Of a stretch of 64,000 nt of DNA, positions 50,615-59,738 are shown piece by piece. Location of the stretch: the NCBI GenBank assembly GCA_904830895.1, contig LR882958.1, positions 4,607,501 through 4,671,500 on the forward strand, in the 5' to 3' direction. A program made the translations under genes and the position numbers. The stretch's first letter is position 1; each line of letters begins with the position of its first letter. Origin of the DNA: Planktothrix rubescens CCAP 1459/22. Lineage in GTDB: Bacteria > Cyanobacteriota > Cyanobacteriia > Cyanobacteriales > Microcoleaceae. Below the pieces are notes generated by a model. That model was given only the letters and a program-made list of their open reading frames with translations. It was not told where the DNA came from and made no database searches.

Positions 50615-51295
50615 CTATTCTCCAAAACGATATCCTTTACCATAAACCGTATGAATTAGGGGAATTTCCCCTGTAGTTTCGATTTTTCTTCTTAACAGGC
50701 GAATTTGTGCTGCTAATACATTGCTGCTCGGTTGTTCACCCTCTCCCCAGAGATATTGATGAATTTGATCATGGGTTAATAACTGTCCTGGTGAACGCAT
50801 CAAATAAGCTAAAAGTTGACTTTCTTTTTCTGATAAATCAATCATGCGTTCACCTCGATAGGCGAGTTGATTATCGAGGTCTAATTCTAAGTCTAATACT
50901 TGCAAATGGTTAGAATTAATGGTAGATTCTATAACTTGATAACGACGCAGTAAGGCGCGGACTCTAGCTAATAATTCGCGTAATTCAAAGGGTTTCATTA
51001 AATAGTCATCTGCACCAGCATCTAACCCTTGAACTCGGTCATCTAGGGTGTCTTTTGCAGTTAAAAATAGAATCGGTGTTTGGTCAGAATGCGATCGCAA
51101 TTCCTGACAAATTTCTAAACCGGATTTTTGCGGTAACATCCAATCTAAAATTAATAAATCATAATGATTTTGACGGGCTAAATCACAGCCAAAACAGCCA
51201 TCCGTTGCAATATCAACTGTATACCCTTCCCTGGTTAATACCCGGCTTAAAGGATCTGTTAATTCGATTTCATCATCAACCAATAAAATTCGCAT
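50615..51295 (-). CDS. OmpR-family response regulator, RppA-like
   Basis: A 226-residue response regulator: a receiver domain (about residues 1-115) with acidic pocket D7-D8, phospho-acceptor D51 and K101, and a Trans_Reg_C winged helix (about 130-222) with KESQLLAYLMRSPGQLLTHDQIH and YGKGYRFGE. The sequence resembles cyanobacterial RppA, which controls photosynthesis and pigment genes with the kinase RppB. No kinase gene is adjacent: tnpB element copy 2 lies just downstream and a tnpB remnant just upstream. A longer frame fused to tnpB sequences exists but the ATG at 51295 gives the native protein. Confidence 0.87.
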   Translation of the reverse strand: MRILLVDDEIELTDPLSRVLTREGYTVDIATDGCFGCDLARQNHYDLLILDWMLPQKSGLEICQELRSHSDQTPILFLTAKDTLDDRVQGLDAGADDYLMKPFELRELLARVRALLRRYQVIESTINSNHLQVLDLELDLDNQLAYRGERMIDLSEKESQLLAYLMRSPGQLLTHDQIHQYLWGEGEQPSSNVLAAQIRLLRRKIETTGEIPLIHTVYGKGYRFGE

Positions 51296-51344
51296 AAAAT
51301 CGATCACCTCAGATACTGTCCAGTTTTGTGTGGGTCTGTCATCG

Positions 51345-51616
51345 GCATCAATCAAAAAGGAATTTCCCAAGGTATCAACACAAGCTGCTAAATTGTCGGC
51401 AGTACCTAAATCAATAGACACCGATGGTTCAAATGCTAAATCAAATTTTCCCGTTAATAATTTACCTGTCTTAAAAAACGTTTGACGGGCAAAATAAATC
51501 CCTGTATTGTACAATTTACCCGATTGTTGACAAAGATATTCTATCAACGCACGGGTTTCTGGATCTGGAGACAACAAGATTTGCTGCACTCCCATTGTTT
51601 TACTTGCTTTAGTCAT
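51345..51616 (-). pseudogene. tnpB remnant
   Basis: A fragment of the same tnpB family: from the ATG at 51616 an N-terminal piece ([20 protein letters not shown]...) jumps in frame to RuvC-I ([20 protein letters not shown]), deleting about 120 residues. The frame then runs into the response regulator. Neither element end is recognisable. Both junctions are non-standard, so this is a dead copy. Confidence 0.85.
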
Positions 51617-51768
51617 TGATACGTCTGGTGTCCTAACTGCCTTGGCGGTTGCTATAAAACTAAAATTAGACTTAAGTATAGATTTGGTTGTCAATTTTAT
51701 TGATACAATTAATAAAAATGTAACCTGCCCTGGTCAATGTATTAATCTGTAAGCAATGGGGTCTGACG

Positions 51769-54186
51769 ATGAAAGTACGACTAAAAAAACAGAATCGCCA
51801 TGAAGTAGAATCTGTAAATCAAACCGGAATTCAAGCGAAATACCTGACAGATATTCGCCCAATGGACAACGCCCTCGCAGCGCCACAGAAACACCAAACC
51901 GAAGATATAAACCATCAGCAAATACAGAAAAAACCGGGTTTTAATTTTGCGGAAATCCCGATTACAGGAAACACAGATAGGTCAACATCCAGAATACAAC
52001 CTAAATTTAATTTATCCCTACAAAAAAAATTAACTGTCGGCGAGGCTGGGGACAAATATGAACAGGAAGCGGATAGTGTAGCTGAAAAAGTGGTCAAAAA
52101 AATTAATACTCCTTCTGGGGAACAGTCAACATCGGGTCAAGGAGTCCAACGTCAGGAAGAAGAAGACCTGCAAATGAAGCCCGATATTTCCTCAATTCAA
52201 CGTCAGGAAGGGGAAGAAGAAGACCTGCAAATGAAGCCCGATATTTCCTCAATTCAACGTCAGGAAGGGGAAGAAGAAGACCTGCAAATGAAGCCCGATA
52301 TTTCCTCAATTCAACGTCAGGAAGGGGAAGAAGAAGACCTGCAAATGAAGCCCGATATTTCCTCAATTCAACGTCAGGAAGGGGAAGAAGAAGACCTGCA
52401 AATGAAGCCCGATATTTCCTCAATTCAACGTCAGGAAGGGGAAGAAGAAGACCTGCAAATGAAGCCCGATATTTCCTCAATTCAACGTCAGGAAGGGGAA
52501 GAAGAAGACTTGCAAATGAAGCCCGATATTTCCTCAATTCAACGTCAGGAAGGGGAAGAAGAAGAAATTCAAGCTAAATCAACCCAACCTGATCAGCAAG
52601 TTATGGCTGGTGGAGACGCATCAACAGAATTAGAGACATCAATTCAAACTGCTAAAGGAGGTGGACAGCCCTTAGATGGGGGACTGCAACGGTCGATGGG
52701 GCAAGCAATGGGGGCAGATTTTAGTGGGGTGAAAGTTCATACAGATTCGCAGTCTGACCAATTAAATAAATCAATTCAGGCAAAAGCCTTTACAACAGGG
52801 CAAGATGTGTTCTTTCGGCAGGGGGCGTATGAGCCGAGTAGTCGAGGTGGGCAGGAGTTGATCGCCCATGAGTTGACCCATGTGGTGCAGCAGAATGGCA
52901 AATCAACATCGGGTTCATCGCCAATTCAACGCAAGATGCAGTTTAAGTCAGAAGACCTAATAGGTACAATGTCTTTGGGTGCGCGTGTGAACAGATTTTT
53001 GGGCAGATCCACCAGTACTTTCACTCAGATCCAAAACCTATTAACTAAGTACGAAACAGCCAATGCTCCGAAAGACCAAGAAAAATTATTGAAGGAGTTA
53101 CGAACTCTAGCTCAATCTTGGCTTGGCAATCACAATGATGACCCGATAAAGAAGGCTAGCCTTGAAAAAATGATTCCTGCGATTAATCAAGAGCTTGAAC
53201 ATATTATTAAAACAGAAGCCCTCGAGCACGAGAGAGACAACAAATATAAGGGAAGATTTGCACAAGAACTCCGTAAAAAAGTGAAACGTGAAATACTTGA
53301 AGATGAAATGGATTCAATCTGGCAAAGGTTTTCGTCGGCGATGAAAAACAATCAGATCTCGTTCCCGGGATGGAGCAAGGAAAAGGGAGCAGAGCTCAAC
53401 TGGGGCAAGCTCGACTATTACGACAAAGAAAAAGCCGAGGGGTGGGATAAGACTGAAATACAGTTAGCCAAATTAGAAGCCTTCAGAAAAGATATAGAGT
53501 TTCTGACTAAACTCGTTGAAACTGATCAGGGTGAAGAGTTACAAATTAATAATGTCACTTTATGGAGCGATATTAACATCGGACGACCTGCCGCCAACAA
53601 CCCAGAGTTAAACAAGGAAATGAGCGTAGCTAAACGTCTGGATGGTGGAACACCACTGAATAAGATGAGCATGGGCGCTTTGTTAGATCTCTTTGCGGTT
53701 GGGGCAAGTGAAGGCGACACTCCGGATTTGAAGAACGTCAACGGCGATCTTTTACTGAACGACAACAACCCGTATATGCAGTGGGGAGGATCTTTTAACG
53801 TCTGGGCAGCCGTGAGTGCCAACTTTGCCGCTAAAGCTACTGGTGAGGTACATGTGTATGTGCCTATAGGGACGAATACAGGGTCTGTGTTTTGGACGGC
53901 TGAGTTACCCGAATTACAGAAAAATCCCGCCGTCACGGGCATCTTTATTCACGAATTGAGCAGCGCTGGTAAAGCCGCGGTTGCTCAAGAAAAAGCCAAA
54001 ACGATTGATCAAATGGAAATGCAAACGATCCTCAACTCACCCGAAGCGTGGACAACCTCCACTATTGGTGGTCTAACGGTCAAGGGGGCTGGCGGCAAAG
54101 AGGGGGTATCTGGGGGGACATTGAAGAAGATGGGCAACAAATGGAAAGGTTATAAAAAGCCAAAACCTTACTACAAGTTCTGGTAG
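51769..54186 (+). CDS. DUF4157 (eCIS core domain) protein 1
   Basis: An 805-residue protein. An N-terminal module (residues about 1-125: FNFAEIPITG, then GDKYEQEADSVAEKVV) is followed by a 7-unit acidic repeat (about 128-258). The DUF4157 domain (about 300-380) has GADFSGVKVHTDSQSD and an HELTH motif at 367-371, an HExxH zinc-protease-like site. The remaining 400 residues are a unique C-terminal region with a helical part and an NVWAAVSANFAAKATGEVHV segment. DUF4157 marks cargo or toxin proteins of extracellular contractile injection systems; the C-terminus is the candidate effector. I recognise no enzyme fold in it. Confidence 0.85.
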   Translation: MKVRLKKQNRHEVESVNQTGIQAKYLTDIRPMDNALAAPQKHQTEDINHQQIQKKPGFNFAEIPITGNTDRSTSRIQPKFNLSLQKKLTVGEAGDKYEQEADSVAEKVVKKINTPSGEQSTSGQGVQRQEEEDLQMKPDISSIQRQEGEEEDLQMKPDISSIQRQEGEEEDLQMKPDISSIQRQEGEEEDLQMKPDISSIQRQEGEEEDLQMKPDISSIQRQEGEEEDLQMKPDISSIQRQEGEEEDLQMKPDISSIQRQEGEEEEIQAKSTQPDQQVMAGGDASTELETSIQTAKGGGQPLDGGLQRSMGQAMGADFSGVKVHTDSQSDQLNKSIQAKAFTTGQDVFFRQGAYEPSSRGGQELIAHELTHVVQQNGKSTSGSSPIQRKMQFKSEDLIGTMSLGARVNRFLGRSTSTFTQIQNLLTKYETANAPKDQEKLLKELRTLAQSWLGNHNDDPIKKASLEKMIPAINQELEHIIKTEALEHERDNKYKGRFAQELRKKVKREILEDEMDSIWQRFSSAMKNNQISFPGWSKEKGAELNWGKLDYYDKEKAEGWDKTEIQLAKLEAFRKDIEFLTKLVETDQGEELQINNVTLWSDINIGRPAANNPELNKEMSVAKRLDGGTPLNKMSMGALLDLFAVGASEGDTPDLKNVNGDLLLNDNNPYMQWGGSFNVWAAVSANFAAKATGEVHVYVPIGTNTGSVFWTAELPELQKNPAVTGIFIHELSSAGKAAVAQEKAKTIDQMEMQTILNSPEAWTTSTIGGLTVKGAGGKEGVSGGTLKKMGNKWKGYKKPKPYYKFW
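52150..52542 (+). repeat. 57-bp coding tandem repeat, seven units
   Basis: One 51-bp unit and six 57-bp units encode RQ(EG)EEEDLQMKPDISSIQ. The six long units are identical apart from one silent ctg/ttg change, so the array expanded recently. It sits in the acidic linker of DUF4157 protein 1. The single copy-like relative in protein 2 has only two degenerate units. Confidence 0.97.
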
Positions 54187-54195
54187 TGCGATCGC

Positions 54196-54282
54196 GTAGG
54201 TTAGGTTGAAGAATGAAACCCAACAGGCATTATATGCAATGTGATTAACCGTTGGGTATCGCTGACACTCCACCCAACCTAC
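54196..54282. repeat. 87-bp GTAGGTTGGGT element, copy 1
   Basis: Ends GTAGGTTAGGT and ACCCAACCTAC, same length and centre as copy 2 at 55119. The two copies lie in direct orientation on either side of the first Uma2 gene, with about 50 bp of flanking similarity (ggcaataggcgatc). Confidence 0.88.
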
Positions 54283-54561
54283 TTTTTATAATTTCGCATT
54301 TTCAAACTTGGCAATAGGCGATCTTCGCAGTTTTAGTTATTGATTTTTTACTGATGCGATTCGGCGATCGCGTGGTATTGATTTCACTTTTCAACCCAAC
54401 ACCAACAAAGCTTGTATATATTGCGATCGTCGTTCTAGTTGTTGATTTTTTGCTGGTGCGATCGGAGATCAAAACTGCCTGAGATTTCTCAATATCTAAG
54501 TTCTTAAACTACAATAAAACTAAACATACATTGCACTTCCGCAGGTGTATCTCAGGCAACT

Positions 54562-55098
54562 ATGAAAACTATTGCGATCGCTAGCCCCCTAGACACTTTT
54601 CTCCAGCAGCCCAACATTGAAACCTCACCTGCTTGGGAATTTATCCACGGGCAAGCCCAACAAAAGACGATGCCAACACTGTTTCATTCCCGCCTTCAGC
54701 GCAACCTAGTTAACACGATCAACAGCCAAACCCAAGCATACGAAGCCATCCAAGAACTTCGTTGCATCGTGCCACCATTATCCCCCGTCCCAGACATTAC
54801 CGTAGTTAAAAGCGATCGGCTTACAGATGTTGATGGTCCACTGCAAGGAGCGCCAGACTGGCTGATTGAAATTCGCTCCCCTGACCAAAACACATTAGAG
54901 CTACAAAACAAAATCCTGCACTGCTTGCTTAACGGGACTCAACTCGCTTGGCTAATTGATATTCAGCGAAAGCAAATCTGGGTTTGGGAACAATCAGAAC
55001 TGCCACTAATCTATTCTGGAACCGACAAACTCCCAACCCTTGTCAATATCTCAGACCTGACAGTAGAAATGATCATGGCAATGACCCAGCAGCGGTGA
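54562..55098 (+). CDS. Uma2 family (DUF820) nuclease-fold protein
   Basis: A 178-residue protein of the Uma2/DUF820 family, abundant in cyanobacteria and carrying a PD-(D/E)XK nuclease-like fold. Visible core: VPDITVVKSDRL and PDWLIEIRSPDQNTLELQNK (about residues 99-122), with Asp and E-x-R-type residues, then LAWLIDIQRKQIWVWE. The biological role is unknown; many copies are associated with mobile DNA. It is flanked by 87-bp element copies. ATG at 54562 follows an AGGCAACT site. Confidence 0.88.
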   Translation: MKTIAIASPLDTFLQQPNIETSPAWEFIHGQAQQKTMPTLFHSRLQRNLVNTINSQTQAYEAIQELRCIVPPLSPVPDITVVKSDRLTDVDGPLQGAPDWLIEIRSPDQNTLELQNKILHCLLNGTQLAWLIDIQRKQIWVWEQSELPLIYSGTDKLPTLVNISDLTVEMIMAMTQQR

Positions 55099-55118
55099 AA
55101 ATAGAAATATTGCATCGC

Positions 55119-55205
55119 GTAGGTTGGGTTGAAGAATGAAACCCAACAGGCATTATATACAATGTGATTAAATGTTGGGTATCGCTGACACTCCACCCAA
55201 CCTAC
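55119..55205. repeat. 87-bp GTAGGTTGGGT element, copy 2
   Basis: Perfect 11-bp terminal inverted repeats GTAGGTTGGGT and ACCCAACCTAC and an internal AACCCAAC/GTTGGGT pair. Non-coding, MITE-like. It starts 21 bp after the Uma2 stop codon. Confidence 0.88.
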
Positions 55206-55262
55206 TTTTTATAATTGCGCATTTTCAAAATTGGCAATAGGCGATCGCGATCGCAGTTCTAG

Positions 55263-55469
55263 TTATTGAACAATTACCTCTTGAATTGTGTCGTAAATAA
55301 TTAGTTTGATTTGGTATCTCTCTAATGAGATTTGGGCAAATTCGCCCTTAAAGAATGATTCGTAAACACCCACTGGCACTGCTAAATACAAAATGCGTGT
55401 TGATTCAGCAATTTCTAAGGCAAGACGATAATTCAAAAACTGCCCTAATGCAGCATGATAATCAGTCAA
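55263..55469 (-). pseudogene. xisH fragment
   Basis: A 68-residue frame matching only the C-terminal half of XisH (fdxN-element excision controlling factor): DYHAALGQFLNYRLAL, RILYLAVPVGVYESFFK and the KLIIYDTIQEVIV end. The 5' half and the usual partner xisI are absent, so it is a remnant. XisH has a PD-(D/E)XK-like fold in intact form. Confidence 0.8.
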
Positions 55470-55601
55470 TACCCTAAAAAAGCGATACCTACAAAAAATA
55501 AAATGAGAGCGAATTTTCGTTTATCCAATTTATTGATATAATTAATAGAAATATATCCCACTTTGGTCAATGTATTAATCTGTAAGCAATGGGGTCTGAC
55601 G

Positions 55602-58328
55602 ATGAAAGTACGACTAAAAAAACAGAATCGCCATGAAGTAGAATCTGTCAATCAAACCGGAATTCAAGCGAAATCCCTGACAGATATTCGCCCAATGGAC
55701 AACGGCCTCGTAACACCACAGAAAACCCAAACCGAAGATATAAACCATCAGCAAATACAGAAAAAACCGGGTTTTAATTTTGCGGAAATCCCGATTACAG
55801 GAAACACAGATGGCTCACCATCCAGAATACAACCTAAATTTAATTTATCCCTACAAAAAAAATTAACCGTTGGCGCCGCTGGGGACAAATATGAACAGGA
55901 AGCAGATAGTGTAGCTGAAAAAGTGGTCAAAAAAATTAATACTCCTGCTACAGAAAAAGCCACATCTTCTAAAGGAGTACAACGTCAGGAAGAAGAGGAA
56001 GAAATTCAAGCTAAACCTGATAATTCTGCTATTCAAAGAGAAGGAGAAGAAGAAGAAATTCAAGCTAAATCCCAAAATAAAACCCTGGGTGGGGGTGCAG
56101 TTTCAACAGATATAGAAACAACAATTCAAAGTGCTAAAAGTGTTGGAAGTCCCCTAGATGCGGGACTGCAACGCAAGATGGGGAAAGCAATGGGGGCAGA
56201 TTTTAGTGGGGTGAAAGTACATACTGATAGTCAATCAGATAAATTGAATCGTTCCCTGAGTTCCCGTGCCTTTGCAACCGGGCCAAATTTGTTTTTTAAA
56301 CGGGGAGAATATAATCCGGGAAGTCGAAGTGGACAGGAATTAATTGCCCATGAATTAACCCATGTTGTGCAGCAAGGAGCGAGTCCAATTCAATCTAAAA
56401 GAGAATCTGTAACACATTCTACAGGTTCTAATTCAGTTATGTTGCAAATGAAGAAATATACTGTCAAAGACAACGCTCATGCTAGAGATGAAAGTCTTAA
56501 AAATGAGGGGATAAAATATAAATCGGGTCAAGAAATTGAAATTAGTGATAATCCCAAAGACCATATAATAGAAGCTACGGGCAATAATAAGTGGTATCGA
56601 ATTAAAGATAGCAATCCTCCTCAATATATTCGAGCGACCAGATTGCAATTATATGGAACTTATATTCCAGAGAAAAGTCGGGTAAAAGAAAGTGAGGTAA
56701 AAACTGAAAATGATGAAAAAGACGAGACGAAAAAACCTTCCAAAGAAATTGTCAAAGACTTACTAAAAGTTGAAAATCGGAAGTTTAAAGATAAGCATGG
56801 TGATATTAAAAGCGAGAAAATGACCTTGGCTAAACAAATAGATTTAGGGAAAGATTTTTTGCCAGATGAAGCAGTTAAGGCTATAGAAGAATTAAGCGCA
56901 ATACCAAAAGGGAAAACCTTTTTATCTCAAAATGGTATGCTCACGCAGGAAGAAGTAGCAGAGATAGCCGTAGACAAAAAAGTCTTTGGTGATTGGGAGA
57001 GAGTCGAAGAACATGATTTTAGCAATTGGACTGGAGGAAAGCGGTCTGGACTGGTACCCGATGTCCGTGGTGAAGCTGTGTTGAGTCCCATTCAACGTCT
57101 TCAAATTGCTACATATCAACGAGATCTGGGTATTAAGGATGAAAAATTCCGCCAAACTCCAGGGTATTTACGTTATGAAGCCAACCAGTTAAAGAAAGGT
57201 AGTGATGATAAATACAAAAAGAATATTTATGAAAAAGATACGAAAATGTGGGAGCAAACACTTGACAATCAGACAAACAGTAAAGATGAAAGTTTAGAAA
57301 AATACAAAGAGCAAACCGACTCAGCTAATAGTATTTTGCGACGAATTTTTATCATTCTTCATGATGGTTTGAAATATAGAGAGGATCAAAAACAAAACAT
57401 TTTTAAGGATTGGGATGAATCAGTTGCAGTTGCTCTCTCTCACGGAGGGCGTGTCATGATTAACTTACCACCTATTAAACAAGATGAAAACGAAAATGAG
57501 TTTATTCAATGGCTTTTTGGTGCTTCACCTGAATCCGACCAAACTAGAAAACCTCAATCATACAATAAGATAAAAGATCCAAACAACAAGAGTGACCATT
57601 ATAAAGCTAAAGTAGATACCAGAATCGCTTCTAGTCATAATGTCAAAGTAACTGAAAGTTCATTAGAAGAGGAAAAGAGTAATACATTTGATGTCAAGGG
57701 TAAAACCGGGTTGAAAAGCACTATAAAACACTATGGTATGGATATACCTCTTGGCGGATTGGGGAATGAAGATCTCGCAGGTGACGTCATCCTACCCGAT
57801 GGCAGACATGGCCATATTTATATTTACTATAGACCCCCAAGCTTAACATTACCTGGTAGCGTACTCATAGGGGCAGAAACATCAAGAATGGCTCATACAG
57901 ATGTTTTTGGTATGTATCATGATCAGAGGGGCGCTCCTGCTGAGTTTTCCTCTACAGGTACCAGTAAAGGAGGAAGAATTGGTGGCGAATTTGGAGGCCG
58001 AGTTGTTGACTACACTAAAACTGTCACCAAAACTGAAAAACGTAGGCTCCTACCAGATACAACAAAAGACGTACTCGAAGTTAAAGACCCCAATTGGTTA
58101 CAACGGTTACGACAAGCAGAACAAAATGTGCAAGCTGGTCTGATAACATCCAAAGAATTAGTGGGTAAAGCCAGTAAAGAAGTTGAAAAAAAGCTGTTTA
58201 GCCCACCAGAAGAACAATCCCTATCAGCAGAAAATGCTAACAACTCCGCTAGTTCAGAAATTGAGGATGAGAGCATGAATCAAGAAACACAAAACAATCT
58301 GAATACAGAACAAGAAGAAAACGAATAA
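55602..58328 (+). CDS. DUF4157 (eCIS core domain) protein 2
   Basis: A 908-residue protein read from the ATG at 55602, the same start as in protein 1. Its first 110 residues are almost identical to protein 1, then two short EEEIQAK units, then DUF4157 (about 185-262) with GADFSGVKVHTDSQSDKLN and HELTH at 250-254. The C-terminal 650 residues are unrelated to protein 1: a possible SH3-like segment (about 290-345), a long charged region, a domain with HGHIYIYYRPPSL, and an acidic tail. This supports one conserved delivery module with a swapped effector. No enzymatic motif is recognised. Confidence 0.85.
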   Translation: MKVRLKKQNRHEVESVNQTGIQAKSLTDIRPMDNGLVTPQKTQTEDINHQQIQKKPGFNFAEIPITGNTDGSPSRIQPKFNLSLQKKLTVGAAGDKYEQEADSVAEKVVKKINTPATEKATSSKGVQRQEEEEEIQAKPDNSAIQREGEEEEIQAKSQNKTLGGGAVSTDIETTIQSAKSVGSPLDAGLQRKMGKAMGADFSGVKVHTDSQSDKLNRSLSSRAFATGPNLFFKRGEYNPGSRSGQELIAHELTHVVQQGASPIQSKRESVTHSTGSNSVMLQMKKYTVKDNAHARDESLKNEGIKYKSGQEIEISDNPKDHIIEATGNNKWYRIKDSNPPQYIRATRLQLYGTYIPEKSRVKESEVKTENDEKDETKKPSKEIVKDLLKVENRKFKDKHGDIKSEKMTLAKQIDLGKDFLPDEAVKAIEELSAIPKGKTFLSQNGMLTQEEVAEIAVDKKVFGDWERVEEHDFSNWTGGKRSGLVPDVRGEAVLSPIQRLQIATYQRDLGIKDEKFRQTPGYLRYEANQLKKGSDDKYKKNIYEKDTKMWEQTLDNQTNSKDESLEKYKEQTDSANSILRRIFIILHDGLKYREDQKQNIFKDWDESVAVALSHGGRVMINLPPIKQDENENEFIQWLFGASPESDQTRKPQSYNKIKDPNNKSDHYKAKVDTRIASSHNVKVTESSLEEEKSNTFDVKGKTGLKSTIKHYGMDIPLGGLGNEDLAGDVILPDGRHGHIYIYYRPPSLTLPGSVLIGAETSRMAHTDVFGMYHDQRGAPAEFSSTGTSKGGRIGGEFGGRVVDYTKTVTKTEKRRLLPDTTKDVLEVKDPNWLQRLRQAEQNVQAGLITSKELVGKASKEVEKKLFSPPEEQSLSAENANNSASSEIEDESMNQETQNNLNTEQEENE

Positions 58329-58440
58329 CCATAGGAAGTAGAATCTGTCAATTCAACTGGAATTCAAGCGAAATCCCTGACAAATATTCGCCCGATGGAC
58401 AACGCCCTCGCAACACCACACCAAACCCCAAACCGCAGAC
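58329..58440 (+). pseudogene. Degenerate N-terminus of a DUF4157 gene
   Basis: Directly after protein 2, the sequence again matches the common N-terminal module (EVESVNSTGIQAKSLTN, then PMDNALATP) but has no start codon and soon loses frame. It is a third, broken copy of the same module. Confidence 0.8.
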
Positions 58441-58554
58441 GCGAAATCAAGAAATATGGAGAATATCGTACCCAAAGATTAGTGTTGAAAGCCAGGGATA
58501 TGTTAGGCTTTTGATAGGTTTAGTTTTAATCACCATTATCAAGGAGATAAAAAC

Positions 58555-59130
58555 ATGACATCCTTAATTTTAAATAACCCAGAAGCCGCCCCTATTACCG
58601 ACGAGCAATTTTATCAACTTTGTGTCGCTAACCGCGAATTAAAATTAGAACGAACCGCCAAAGGAGACTTAATTATTATGCCACCCACAGGAGGGGAAAC
58701 TGGAAAACGTAACTCTGATATTAATTTTGAATTAAATTTATGGAATCGACAAACAAAATTAGGAATTGTCTTTGATTCTTCGACTTGTTTTAAACTTCCT
58801 AATGGTGGAGAGCGTTCCCCCGATGCGGCTTGGATACCGTTAGGAAAATGGGAATCCCTTACCCCCGAACAGCGAGAGAAATTCCCGCCAATCTGTCCTG
58901 ATTTTATCATAGAATTGCGTTCCCCTAGCGATTCTTTAAAACCCCTACAAGATAAAATGCAGGAATATATGGATAATGGTTCTCGTTTAGGTTGGTTAAT
59001 TAACCCCAAAAACCGTCAAGTCGAAATTTATCGTCAGGGACAAGAAAAGGAAATTTTAGAAAATCCCCCAACCTTATCAGGAGAAGATGTTTTACCCGGA
59101 TTTGTTTTAAATATCCCAGGACTTGCGTAA
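58555..59130 (+). CDS. Uma2 family (DUF820) nuclease-fold protein
   Basis: A 191-residue Uma2 protein. The domain is intact: MPPTGGETGKRNSDIN (residues 43-58), SPDAAWIPLGKWESL, PDFIIELRSPSDSLKPLQDKM (about 119-139) and LGWLINPKNRQVEIYR. The strong AAGGAGATAAAAAC ribosome site precedes the ATG. A separate paralogue of the Uma2 at 54562, of the longer subtype. Function unknown. Confidence 0.9.
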   Translation: MTSLILNNPEAAPITDEQFYQLCVANRELKLERTAKGDLIIMPPTGGETGKRNSDINFELNLWNRQTKLGIVFDSSTCFKLPNGGERSPDAAWIPLGKWESLTPEQREKFPPICPDFIIELRSPSDSLKPLQDKMQEYMDNGSRLGWLINPKNRQVEIYRQGQEKEILENPPTLSGEDVLPGFVLNIPGLA

Positions 59131-59147
59131 GTCCTGTTCACATCTCA

Positions 59148-59254
59148 ATAGCTAATTCTGAACTCAACCCCCAGAAACAACCATGAATACCAAAGCTGTT
59201 GTCACACCCGTTAAAAAAAGTATAGCCACTCCCATTCCCCAACTGTCACCAACG
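59148..59254. repeat. 107-bp direct repeat 1 (5' end of DUF4157 gene 3)
   Basis: Matches 59977-60083 over its whole 107 bp with about ten differences. It holds the ribosome-binding region and first 24 codons of the third DUF4157 gene. The copied start (ATG at 59183) runs to a stop at 59263, encoding only 26 residues, one base before the PIN gene. Confidence 0.92.
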
Positions 59255-59264
59255 TTTTTATGAC

Positions 59265-59738
59265 ATGAAATCCAAAGTTTATATCGAAACCAGTATTCCT
59301 AGTTTTTACTATGAAATCCGCACTGAGCCTGATATGATCGCTCGTAAAGAATGGACTTGTTTATGGTGGGATCAGATTAGTAGTCGCTACGATCTTGTCA
59401 CCAGTATTGCTGTTTTAGATGAACTTAATCAAGGAAATTTCCCTAGCAAAGAAAAAGCAATTCAACTTCTTAATGATATCCCTCTTATAGATATTGAAGC
59501 AGAAATTGCAGAAATTGTAGAGGCTTATATTCAAAATCAGGTTATGCCTAATGATCCTTTAGGTGATGCTCTCCATCTTGCTATGGCATCCTATCATAAA
59601 TGTGACTTTCTTTTAACTTGGAATTGTCGCCACTTGGCTAATGCCAATAAATTTGGGCATATCAGACGAATTAATGTTATGCTGGGCTTGTATGTCCCCT
59701 TATTAGTGACACCCTTAGAATTAATAGGAGAAGAATAA
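59265..59738 (+). CDS. PIN domain toxin-like protein
   Basis: A 157-residue PIN domain protein. The acidic active site is visible: KVYIETSIPSFY near the N-terminus (Glu rather than the more common Asp), Asp/Glu in VLDELNQ (about residues 48-54), and DPLGDALHLAMA plus LLTWNCRHLAN (about 96-125). PIN domains are RNases, often VapC-type toxins. The next gene overlaps its stop (TAATG) and could be its antitoxin or partner. It begins within the duplicated block, one base after the truncated DUF4157 copy. Confidence 0.82.
   Translation: MKSKVYIETSIPSFYYEIRTEPDMIARKEWTCLWWDQISSRYDLVTSIAVLDELNQGNFPSKEKAIQLLNDIPLIDIEAEIAEIVEAYIQNQVMPNDPLGDALHLAMASYHKCDFLLTWNCRHLANANKFGHIRRINVMLGLYVPLLVTPLELIGEE

Noticed and set aside
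50615-51694. Single 359-residue tnpB-response regulator fusion as a functional protein
   Set aside because: The tnpB part lacks about 120 internal residues and a C-terminus; the regulator has its own ATG at 51295 with the normal RppA start.
52103-52537. 144-residue repetitive frame on the minus strand
   Set aside because: It mirrors the 57-bp acidic repeat of the DUF4157 gene and has no start context or independent homology signal.
52150-52542. 57-bp array considered as CRISPR
   Set aside because: In-frame coding repeat without spacers.
58329-58440. Continuation of DUF4157 protein 2 past its stop
   Set aside because: The sequence matches the N-terminal, not the C-terminal, module, so it is a separate broken copy.
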